A DNA stretch of 43,818 nucleotides, from NCBI GenBank assembly GCA_016756835.1, contig JAESPE010000017.1, positions 1 through 43,818 of the forward strand. The letters are read 5' to 3'. The position numbers and the translations under genes were made by a program. Positions 18,939-28,300 of this stretch are shown piece after piece; position 1 is the first letter of the stretch; every line of letters begins with the position of its first letter. The notes under the pieces were generated by a model. The model made no database searches, was not told the origin of the DNA, and saw only the letters and a program-made list of their open reading frames with translations. The DNA is from a gamma proteobacterium endosymbiont of Lamellibrachia anaximandri. Lineage in GTDB: Bacteria; Pseudomonadota; Gammaproteobacteria; Chromatiales; Chromatiaceae.

Positions 18939-19003
18939 TTTAACTTTTTATTGCGAGTTTTAACGCTGATGTATGCCTGTTTTTTCCTTAAGGCCAGTTT
19001 GCC

Positions 19004-19930
19004 ATGACCCTAAATGAACTCCGCTACGTCGTAGCTGTTGCCCGTGAGCGTCACTTTGGGCGTGCTGCGGAAGCCTGTTTTGTCAGCCAACCTACCTTGA
19101 GTGTGGCTGTGAAAAAGCTGGAGGCGGATCTGGGCGTCAGTCTGTTCGAACGTGGTCTGGGAGAAGTTACACTGACGCCGGCGGGTGAACGCATCGTTGT
19201 TCAGGCTCAGAGGGTGCTGGAGGAGGCTGGTTTCATCCGAACCCTGGCAATGCAGAGTAAAGATCAACTGGTGGATCCCTTGCGGGTCGGTGCCATCTAC
19301 ACCATTGGCCCCTACCTTTTTCCCCATCTGATTCCGGAACTGACCCGTCGGGCCTCCAGGATGCCGCTGGTCATTCGGGAAAACTTCACCGCAGTGCTGT
19401 CAGAGCAGCTGAAGCAGGGTGAATTGGATGTGGTTATCATCTCACTTCCTTATGATGAGCCGGGCATCCAGACTCGGCCACTCTATGATGAGCCCTTCTC
19501 CGTGCTACTGCCCGTAGCGCATCGGCTGACTGAGTTGGATGCCATCTCCACCGCCGATCTCAGCGAGGAGAGTGTGCTCTTGTTGGGTGATGGGCACTGC
19601 TTTCGCGATCAGGTGCTACAGGTTTGTCCGGGCTGTCTGCAGCCCAGTTCCAGTGAAGGCAGCCTGCAACGCAATCTGGAAGGGGGTTCTTTGGAGACTA
19701 TCCGCTACATGGTCGCCGGTGGTATCGGGATAACCGTGTTGCCGGATACAGCAATCAACCCAAATCCTTCGTCGGATGAACTGGTCACCACCCGCCCCTT
19801 CAAGGGAGACCCCCCCTATCGCCGGGTCGCCCTTGCCTGGCGCAAGAGTTTTCCCCGTCCGGAAGCCGTCGATCTGCTCTGGGAGATGATACGGGCCTGC
19901 CCGATTCAAGGTATTTCTCTGGTCGATTAG
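19004..19930 (+). CDS. oxyR: Hydrogen-peroxide-inducible LysR regulator OxyR
   Basis: A 308-residue LysR-type activator. The N-terminal helix-turn-helix (residues about 1-60: ELRYVVAVARERHFGRAAEA, then SQPTLSVAVKKLE) is typical. The redox switch cysteines fall exactly at Cys199 and Cys208 in DGHCFRDQVLQVC, the positions of the E. coli disulfide. Peroxide oxidation should convert it to an activator of catalase, peroxiredoxin and related genes. It is divergent from cpdA and followed by a degenerate REP. No catalase or ahpC gene adjoins it in this window. Confidence 0.95.
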   Translation: MTLNELRYVVAVARERHFGRAAEACFVSQPTLSVAVKKLEADLGVSLFERGLGEVTLTPAGERIVVQAQRVLEEAGFIRTLAMQSKDQLVDPLRVGAIYTIGPYLFPHLIPELTRRASRMPLVIRENFTAVLSEQLKQGELDVVIISLPYDEPGIQTRPLYDEPFSVLLPVAHRLTELDAISTADLSEESVLLLGDGHCFRDQVLQVCPGCLQPSSSEGSLQRNLEGGSLETIRYMVAGGIGITVLPDTAINPNPSSDELVTTRPFKGDPPYRRVALAWRKSFPRPEAVDLLWEMIRACPIQGISLVD

Positions 19931-19971
19931 TCGTCCCTGCAACCTCAACCCTCTCCAGAATTCCGGCGGTT

Positions 19972-20001
19972 GTTGGCCGATTCAAGCGTAGCGGAACCGG
20001 T
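19972..20001 (+). repeat. Single degenerate REP hairpin after oxyR
   Basis: A fifth member of the REP family: header GTTG instead of GTAG, arm GCCGATTC, the conserved loop AAGCGTAGCG, arm GAACCGGT. The stem has one A-C mismatch and one G-T pair. It lies 42 bases after oxyR and stands alone, unlike the two paired copies at 15875 and 43270, so it is probably decaying. Confidence 0.85.
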
Positions 20002-20048
20002 AACTCCTGCGCCCTGCGGATTAGAAACTTGGGGATCACCTTTCATAT

Positions 20049-20064
20049 TGTGAACTGAGTCACA
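20049..20064. promoter_or_regulatory. CRP/Vfr-like binding site upstream of the lnt-RHS operon
   Basis: The sequence TGTGA-ACTGAG-TCACA is a perfect match to the CRP core TGTGA-N6-TCACA, and its flanks extend the symmetry (TTGTGA...TCACAA). It lies 104 bases before the GTG at 20169. If TTATCT at 20105-20110 is the -10 box, the site is centred near -60, a classic class I activator position. A cAMP phosphodiesterase gene in the same window supports cAMP signalling in this organism. Occupancy is inference. Confidence 0.6.
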
Positions 20065-20168
20065 AAAAGTCACCGTTGGATAGGATTTTTCTTCCCTTCC
20101 TGTGTTATCTATTCCATCGCGAACCGGGAACGTTCGCTCAGGCAGGGATTTGATGCAGTGTCATCAAA

Positions 20169-21731
20169 GTGAAAAAACAGTACATGGACAGTATGAAAAA
20201 GAACAATATCGGACTGGATATTTTGGCCCTGCTTGCCGGTGTGGCTTTGGTTTTTGCCTTTGCCCCCTTTCATCTGCCGTGGCTGGCGCTGGTTTCCTTT
20301 GCTGCTCTGTTTCTGATCTGGAGCCGTTCAACGCCCCTACGTGCCGCATGGCGCGGTTTTCTCTTCGGTTTGGCCTTCTACAGTGTGGGGTTTCATTGGC
20401 TCTTCAGCACCCTGGGTGGGGTTGATGAGAGCTTTCTGCCGATACTCACTGTTGTCATGGCTGGTGTGGTCTTGGTGAATGTCTGTCTTCCCGGTATTTG
20501 CGGTTACATCCATGTCAGCTTGAGCCGACAAAGATCACCTTTGATTTCTGTTCTGCTGTTTGCCTCGGTCTGGACACTTGGCGAGTGGGTCAGAACATGG
20601 TGGATGAGCGGTTTTCCTCATTACATGGCGGGTTACGGCTTTATCGACACTCCGCTGGCAGGATTTGCCCCATACATTGGCGTTCTGGGTCTAACTTTTT
20701 TTGTTTTACTGGCGGGTGGTTTGCTGGCGTTGGTGTTGATCGGCCAGGGGAAAAAGATGAGGCTGTCAGCATCAGCCGCACTATTGTCGCTGTTCGTGTC
20801 AGGAACAGTTTTGGGTCATCTGGAATGGACTCAGCCAATCTCCCAGCCGCTTGAAGTACGCCTGATACATGGAAATCAGGATGAGGAGCGGAAGTTTCGG
20901 CGCTACAAGGTGATCGATACCATCGAACGCTATCTGGCGATGAGCCGGGTGGAGCCTCGTCCGGATCTTGTCTTGTGGCATGAGTCCTCAGTGGCCTACG
21001 ACCTGAAGGGCGTCTACCGTTTTCTGGATGAGCAGGTGGACGGCTTGCGTGAAGCGGGAACTGAGCTGCTGCTGGGCAGCTATATCGAACGTGACGGCAA
21101 ATCCTACAACGCCCTGTTTGTCGGCGCGGAACCAAAACTTCGCTATTTAAAACGTCACCTGATTCCCTTTGGTGAATTTACCCCCGACATCCCGCTTTTG
21201 GGCGATATGGGAGATATGCCCAATGTCGAGATGGACTCTCTGACAAGTGGACCGCCGGAGCAGGGACTACTGGAGGTGAAAGGCGTGCCGCTGGCCAGTT
21301 CCATCTGTTTTGAAAATCACTTCGGCAACGAATTACGGCACGACTGGAAAGATGCGCAACTACTTGTGCATGTGAGCGATGTGAGTTGGTTCGAAGAGAC
21401 GTGGTTACCGGAGCAGGCCCTGCAGATAGCCAGAATGCGGGCGCTTGAGAGTGGCAAGCCTATGCTGCATGCCACCAATAAGGGGATTAGCGCCATTATC
21501 GGTCCTCACGGCGGACTCGTTGAGACCCGAAGCGGTGGAGAGAACTGGTTCGACGGCAGCATCCAGCCCAGGCGTGGTCAGACCCCTTATACGGCCTGGG
21601 GTGAGTGGCCTCTACTGCTATTGACGATCACTCCCCTGTTGCTTGCACTGGCGGCAAAGATACGGATTATTCGATATACGTCATTTTCAACGCATAAAAC
21701 TTCGATGCCTATTGCGTCGATGGTTGAATGA
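20169..21731 (+). CDS. lnt: Lnt-like apolipoprotein N-acyltransferase
   Basis: A 520-residue protein with about six N-terminal membrane helices (residues 15-215), a periplasmic nitrilase-fold domain (about 225-470) and a final helix near 485-500. Lnt adds the third acyl chain to lipoprotein N termini. The nitrilase triad is visible: Glu272 in VLWHESSV, Lys328 in YLKRHLIPFGEF and Cys380 in SSICFENHF. The usual WPE around the glutamate is WHE here, and the Cys context is ICFEN rather than ICYE. It is first in an operon with a coiled-coil protein (ATGA overlap) and the RHS giant, not in the usual corC neighbourhood, so it may be a second, dedicated copy. GTG 20169 or ATG 20184/20193 could be the start. 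Confidence 0.82.
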   Translation: MKKQYMDSMKKNNIGLDILALLAGVALVFAFAPFHLPWLALVSFAALFLIWSRSTPLRAAWRGFLFGLAFYSVGFHWLFSTLGGVDESFLPILTVVMAGVVLVNVCLPGICGYIHVSLSRQRSPLISVLLFASVWTLGEWVRTWWMSGFPHYMAGYGFIDTPLAGFAPYIGVLGLTFFVLLAGGLLALVLIGQGKKMRLSASAALLSLFVSGTVLGHLEWTQPISQPLEVRLIHGNQDEERKFRRYKVIDTIERYLAMSRVEPRPDLVLWHESSVAYDLKGVYRFLDEQVDGLREAGTELLLGSYIERDGKSYNALFVGAEPKLRYLKRHLIPFGEFTPDIPLLGDMGDMPNVEMDSLTSGPPEQGLLEVKGVPLASSICFENHFGNELRHDWKDAQLLVHVSDVSWFEETWLPEQALQIARMRALESGKPMLHATNKGISAIIGPHGGLVETRSGGENWFDGSIQPRRGQTPYTAWGEWPLLLLTITPLLLALAAKIRIIRYTSFSTHKTSMPIASMVE

Positions 21732-22327
21732 ATAAACAAAAATGGAAAAAGAGCATGAAGAGACCGATCGCAATTTTTGCAGCGAGTGTTATCTCCGTTA
21801 TGACGGTGTTGGCTGTCGCCATGAATACCGGAGAGATAGAGCCAGTGTCAGTTGACGAAACGGTTTCACTGCCGGAACGAACATTACGCAATGTGGTAAA
21901 GGATTTCCTGCAGATTGAGGGTGATGCATCTGAAGGTCAGGCCAGTGAACTTGCTGTGGGTGAACTGCGAAAAGAGCGAGGCCGTCTGGTGGTGAATGAC
22001 GTACTCCCCCCCGCAGCGGAAGCATTGCGAACATCGGTGGAAGAGATGCGGCTGGAGGTTGAACGGATCAACCAGGAAGCGGAGGAAGCGGAAGGCCGGG
22101 TGGGTGGCAAGGATGTTTACAGCAAAGAGACCGAGCAACTGCTTGCAGAAGCGGATCTTTTGATGGCGGAGGTCAGCCGGAAGTACGGCATTACACAAGG
22201 CGAAATCTTGGCATTGACAAACATACAGCCCGAGACAACCGACCCTGAACTGATCGAACTGAATAGTAAACTCGAACAACTCGATGATGAGATGATCGAA
22301 CTGGAACGCCGCGCCGGCAGTTTCTGA
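21728..22327 (+). CDS. Membrane-anchored coiled-coil protein, unknown
   Basis: A 199-residue protein I do not recognise. Basic residues, then one hydrophobic helix (residues about 12-32, IAIFAASVISVMTVLAVAM), make it a signal-anchored protein facing the periplasm. The rest is acidic and helical, with a clear coiled coil at about 95-125 (EALRTSVEEMRLEVERINQE) and another at the C terminus (ELNSKLEQLDDEMIELERR). There is no Cys, so it is not a lipoprotein substrate of the upstream acyltransferase. Its ATG overlaps the lnt stop (ATGA), and the RHS gene begins 35 bases after it. The overlap argues for a shared job with the giant, perhaps as chaperone or tether; this is inference. Confidence 0.7.
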   Translation: MNKQKWKKSMKRPIAIFAASVISVMTVLAVAMNTGEIEPVSVDETVSLPERTLRNVVKDFLQIEGDASEGQASELAVGELRKERGRLVVNDVLPPAAEALRTSVEEMRLEVERINQEAEEAEGRVGGKDVYSKETEQLLAEADLLMAEVSRKYGITQGEILALTNIQPETTDPELIELNSKLEQLDDEMIELERRAGSF

Positions 22328-22362
22328 TAACGAAAAAACACAAAATTAAGGGAATTAAACTC

Positions 22363-25300
22363 ATGGATATGAGGCTTACGGCCAGGTTTTCTGGTGTTTT
22401 CTGCGCATCATTGATTTTTCTTTCAAACGCGGCAGCCAATAGCGGGCTGGTCGGTTCCCTGGAGGGAGAGGCCCAAGTCAATCAGGGTACCCTCGACTAC
22501 ACATTGCCGGTTGATCTGCCGGAAGGGCCGAATGGACTGGCGCCGGGATTGTCTATCAGCTACAGCCCACGTAATCCCAATGGTGTCTTGGGTATCGGTT
22601 TTAAACTGACTGGTGAGTCCGCCATTACCCGCTGTCCGGCCAACAAGGAGATCGACGGTGAACGGGGTGGCGTGGGATTTGATAACAGGGATCGCTACTG
22701 CCTCGACGGACAGCGGCTGATCGCCATAGCAGGTCAGGATGGTGAAGATGGTACTGAGTACCGCACCGTTGCAGAGAGTTACGCAAGAATTGAATCTCAT
22801 GGGGCACTGGGCAGTGGGCCGGAGCGCTGGACGGTTTGGAGCAAGCAGGGTTATATCCTTGAGTACGGCGACTCATCATATACGCGAACTTCTGCAGCCG
22901 GACGGGATGAACCTGCCGCCTGGAAACTCAGTAGCCGGCGTGACCGTTTTGATAACCGGATTCAATACCATTATCGCAAAGATGGTGGGTTGAGTGTCCC
23001 GGATTTTATCGAGTACAGCGTGCATCAGGTCGAGTTTGAATACGAATCCCATCCCGATAACCTCAGCGCCTATCAGTTTGGAGAAAGGCGTGATTTGGGA
23101 CTTCGGCTTGCTTCTCTGAATATCCTGAGTGATGGGGAAAAACTGCGGGAGTATCGTTTCAGTTACGAAATCGACGAAACACTGCCCTTCAGTCGTATCA
23201 GTGCCATCCAGCTTTGCGATGGCCTGGGTGAGTGCAGCCCTCCGACCCGGTTTGAGTGGAATGAAAATACCGGTTTCGACTTTTTCAACGATCCCTCTAT
23301 TCTGACCGGCAATACCTTCTCCTCTTTTGCACTGGGAGATCTGAATCAGGACGGACTGACTGATCTCTGTTATCTCAACCAGGGACTTCATTGTGGTTTG
23401 AGTAGTGGCGATCGTCCAACCGGATACTCGAAATGGGTGGATCGGCTTGATGCAAAACATTGGCATAAGCCCAAAATCTCTGGGACTTTGATGTTGCTGG
23501 ATCTCAACGGCGACATGAAATCGGATTATTGTATTCAGGACAATTCCGGCATCATGTGCGGATTGAGTGATGGTCAGAGGTTCAACAATAGTCACTACTG
23601 GACCAAGTCGTTCAATCTCAGAGACACCCTGCGTTTTTCCGATATCAATAGTGATGGCTATGTGGATATCTGTAAATTTGGCAACGATGGTGTCAGTTGT
23701 GTACTGAATAAGAAAGGTAAAAGGTTCGGCCCTCCTGTGACGCTCTCAGAGAGTGGCTGGCCCGCTGGCAGTGACGATATCAAGAACAACACCCTGAACT
23801 TTACCGACATCAATGGCGACAGCCTTATCGATATCTGTGGCGCAGACAGCCAGGGTTTCCGTTGCGCCCTCGGCCTGGGGGTCGATGCGGATAATATGCC
23901 GCTGTTTGGCGAGAAAGAGATTTGGTCTGCGGAATTTGGCCGCCAGTGGGCGAACAAAAGCTTTGCCGGTACCTTTCGCTATGGCGATCTCAATGCGGAT
24001 GGCCTCTCGGATATCTGCTTTCGTCAGTCGCGCAACTATACCTGCGCGATCAATACCGGAAAGGCCTTTACGCCACTCAAAAAATGGGCGGACGTTACCT
24101 ATGAGTGGGGCACGGACGAGGATCTGGAGAAGAATCATAACGACAACAGTCTGAATCTGCTGGATATCAACGTGGATGGACGAGCAGATGTCTGTAGCGG
24201 CTCAGGAAGCGAAGCCTTCAGTTGTGCGTTGAACAATGGTGAAGACTTCGACGTCATGCGAAAGTATGCGAGCCTGAAGCCGAGTGTGGACGTCATGACT
24301 TTGTATGACGGCACCAAGGTCATGCCGAAAGAGAACCCGTTGCGTATGACCGACATCAACAACGATGGATCGCCGGATGTATGTTACCGAAGTTACAAGG
24401 GTATCAACTGTACCATCGGCAACGATAACATGGCCAACCTGCTGGCAGCGGTTACCACCGGCTACGGTGCGCGCACGGAATTCGAATATGGCCGCCTGAG
24501 TGATGAGGATCTTTACGAGCGTTATGAGGATGCAGTAGCGCCCGTATTCGATATGCAGGGTGTCACCAGAGTGGTGCGCAGTATATCCTCCTCCGATGGC
24601 ATTGGCGGTATGAACCGCATCAGTTACCACTATGCCGGGCTGAAGACCCACAAAGATGACGGCAGTCTTGGGTTTGCCGAAGTCAGCAGCCATAACCACA
24701 CTACCAACAGAAAACATATTACCCGCTATTATCAGCTTGGTGATTTCAGTGGCCGGGTACGGGAGATAGAAGAGCTTGTCGGTGATGTAGTCATTCTCAG
24801 GAACAGGCTGACCTATCGCGAAATGCAGATGGTCTACGACAATGTCGTCAGTGTGCAACCCCATACCCAAGTGCTGGAACACTATGAACTGGATGGCAGC
24901 CGCATCAAAACCGAACAGACCAACCATGCGGAGTACGATGAATATGGCAATGCGCTACGTATGGTGGTGGAGATCAACGGGGCAAATGGCGACTTTGTCA
25001 GAAAGGAGACCAGTAGTGTCTACCGCAACGATGAGTTTGCCTGGCTGATCGGCAAGCCGCTCAACGTGGAGGTTACCCACTCCACTCGTGATGGTACGCT
25101 GACTCGCTCGACCAGTTTTGATTATGATCACGTAAGCGGTGTTTTGCGAAGTGAGGTTATTGAACCGGGCAGCAGCCTCAGCCTGTCCAGTGAGTTTGAA
25201 TACGACGAATATGGCAACCGTACCGGCACTTTTCTGAACGGGCAGGGCGTGCAACCGCGCCACTCATCTGCAACCTATGACAGCTCAGGACGTTTTCCTA

Positions 25301-28300
25301 TCCGGGGCGCCAATGCCCTGGGCCACCGGGAAACCATCGAATACGATCTGCGCTGTGGTCTGCCGGTCAAACAGACCGGCCCCAACGGCATAAGCACACA
25401 CTGGGGTTACGACACTCTCTGCCGTAAAATAACGGAGCGCCGCGCAGACGGCACAGAGACCCGCTGGGCCTACGAATGGAGTGACGGCGCCAACGCCGGT
25501 CTTATCTTTGATGACTTCAGCGTCTACAAGATCACAGAGCGTGCTACCGGCGCACCCCCAAAGACGGTCTACTATGACGCCCTGAATCGTGAGGTGAGAA
25601 CCGTCACCCGTGGTTTTAACGGCAAGAATGTCTACCAGGACAAGCAGTACAACGCAAAGGGACAGATCATAGCCGCCACCTTGCCATACTATGAGGGTGA
25701 GTTCCCCGGCGCGAACTCATACTGGGTCACGAGCGAGTACGACGAGATGGGCCGGGTGGTGGTGCAGAACAAACCCTCCGAGACTGGCCATATCCCCACC
25801 TACTACAGCTACCAGGGATTGACCACCACAGTGATCGACCCGGAGGGCCGCGCAAGGGTGGTAACGAAAAACCTATTGGGCAAGGATGCGGAGGTCGTGG
25901 AAGCGGGGATCTCGACTATTACCTACTCCTACGATCCGATTGGCAACCTGATTGGAACAGACACCAACGGACTCATCATCCGCAATCGCTATGACAACCG
26001 TGGCAACAAGATCTCTATGGACGATCCCTCAATGGGACACTGGACGTATCGCTACAACGCCTATGGTGAATTATTACGTCAGCAGGATGCCAAGGGGCAG
26101 GTGGTCAAACAATCCCACGATTTGCTTGGTCGTTTGGTCAGGCGTGAGACCGCAGAGGGGGTTGCAACCTGGGAGTACGATACAGCCGAAAACGGTATCG
26201 GAAAACTCGCCCGAACCACATCCCCCGGCAACAGCCGTTCGGTTGAATACGACGCACTTGGTCGAGCGGTATCCACCGAGACAAAAATAGGAGAGAAAAG
26301 CTTTACCAAACAGGTTGCCTACGATAACCAGTCCCGCCCCGTCAAAGAGACCTTCCCTGATGGTATAGAGATCGAACGGGTCTACAATCAAGACGGCTAT
26401 CTAAAAACCGTGCGCATGCCGAAAAATCAGGTGTGGGATTACGATTATATACGGCTTGAAGAGTCGTTGAGCGCTTTCTTGAAGGAGATCTATAAGCTTG
26501 AGGGACACAAGGCCTCCTCTCAACGCCAGGCTGCAGCACTTGTCGAAAAATCTGAAACGATCAGGGCGCTTGAATTGGCTGCGCTTAAGGCTGAAAAACA
26601 GGCTGAGAACGACTTGGTTCGGCTTGAAGCGACAGCAAGCAAGTTATTGACAAAAGCCAGTCATTTCCAGAGCCAATCAGATTATTATGCCAAGGAAGCC
26701 AGCAGACTCTGGCGCGTGTTTGGCAATGCCTATTTTAACTATTCGAAATCATCGGGAGGGAAAGCCTACTACAAGTATTCCTATTGCAGTGCATACGGGA
26801 GGAAAGGAAAGTGTGCGAGTTATGGATCAACGACTGAAACAGTGAGTTCATCCTGGCTGCCAAAACCGCAAGATTGTGGTTGGAAGGAGTACGATCCGTG
26901 GAATGTCTCCGGAATCAGCCGATTTGAGATAAAGGTTCAGGAGGCAAAGCGGACCGGGAATACCCGAACGAGGTGGGTCCAAAATAAAGACCCTGAGATG
27001 TTTGGCCTCGTCCAGGTCCATGAAGCGAAATGGTGTGAATCTGGGCCACCCAAGCAGATCAGGCTCTCGAGTCTCTATTCAAAACATGCGAAGAGCACTA
27101 AAGCCCAATCAGAAAGGTTGTCAAAACTGGCCGCCGAAAAAAACCAAGAGGCTGAAATCTATCGCACCATTGAACAGAACTCCCGTCGGGATGCTGAGCT
27201 GTATGCCAGACAGGCAAAAGAACTCTATCTGCAGGCTAGGGAGCAGGCAAGCATTGCCCGAGAATTCATGGATAAGATCGAAGATTATCAGGCTTCGATG
27301 GACACCATCGAACGTCAACTCGACGAACACAACAACAGCGATGAGTATGTCACCCTCTGGTCAGCTACCAGCCGTGATGCATCAGGCCATCTGAAAGGAG
27401 AATTCACCGGTAACGGCTACCTGACCCAGCGCATCTTCGATCCCTACAGCGGCCGTCTCAAGGAGATCCAAACCGGCGTCGCAGAGAACGACCCGATCCG
27501 CAATCTGCACTACAGCTACGACAACGCCGACAACGTCACCCAGCGTGACGATGGAATCAACGGTATTACAGAGAGCTATCAGTACGACACTCTAGACCGG
27601 CTTCAACAGGCAAGCTATTACGACGCCGGTACCAGCGTGAGTGAAAGCCTCAGCTACAGCTACGACGTAAACGGCAACATCCTGCACAAATCCAACACAG
27701 GAACCATGTCGTACGATCAGGGCAACCGCATCCTCACACTCAACCGCAACAACGGTACCTATGAAGACTACGCCTATGACGCCAATGGAAACATGGTCTC
27801 CGGCAGTGGACGTGAGATCGAATGGACCTCATTCAACAAGCCATCGCGGATAAAAACAAAAGACGCTGATGTCAGTTTTGAATACGGTTCAGACAACAAC
27901 CGTGTAAGCAAACAGAGCCTCGACAAACAGGGGCAAGAAACCACCTGGTATGTCGGAAAAGGCTACGAGATAATCACTGCAGTGGACATGGATGGCAATC
28001 ACATAGAACGTAAGAAACACTTCATCTACGCCGATGGAGAGGTCATTGCGATCCAGGTCAGAACCATCGAAAACGGTCAGAAGCAGGCAGACCAGACTCG
28101 CTACCTGCATAAAGATGCATTGGGCAGCGTCGATACCATTACCGACTCACACGGCGCAGTCATAGCACGAATGGGCTATACACCCTTCGGCCAACGTCAA
28201 GCGGTCAATGGCCAGGAAATCGACCAGTCGTTCCAGCGCAAACTGACCAACCGGGGCTACACCGGCCACGAACAGATCGACAACATCGGCTTGGTCCACA

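Noticed and set aside
22876-23595. Open frame of 239 codons opposite the SpvB/RHS gene
   Set aside because: It is antisense to the repeat-rich giant gene, shows no domain, and has no start signal.
23330-24430. The repeats as a CRISPR or tandem DNA repeat array
   Set aside because: The repetition is at protein level (D-x-N-x-D-type loops), with divergent DNA and unequal spacing. No CRISPR array was seen anywhere in the window.
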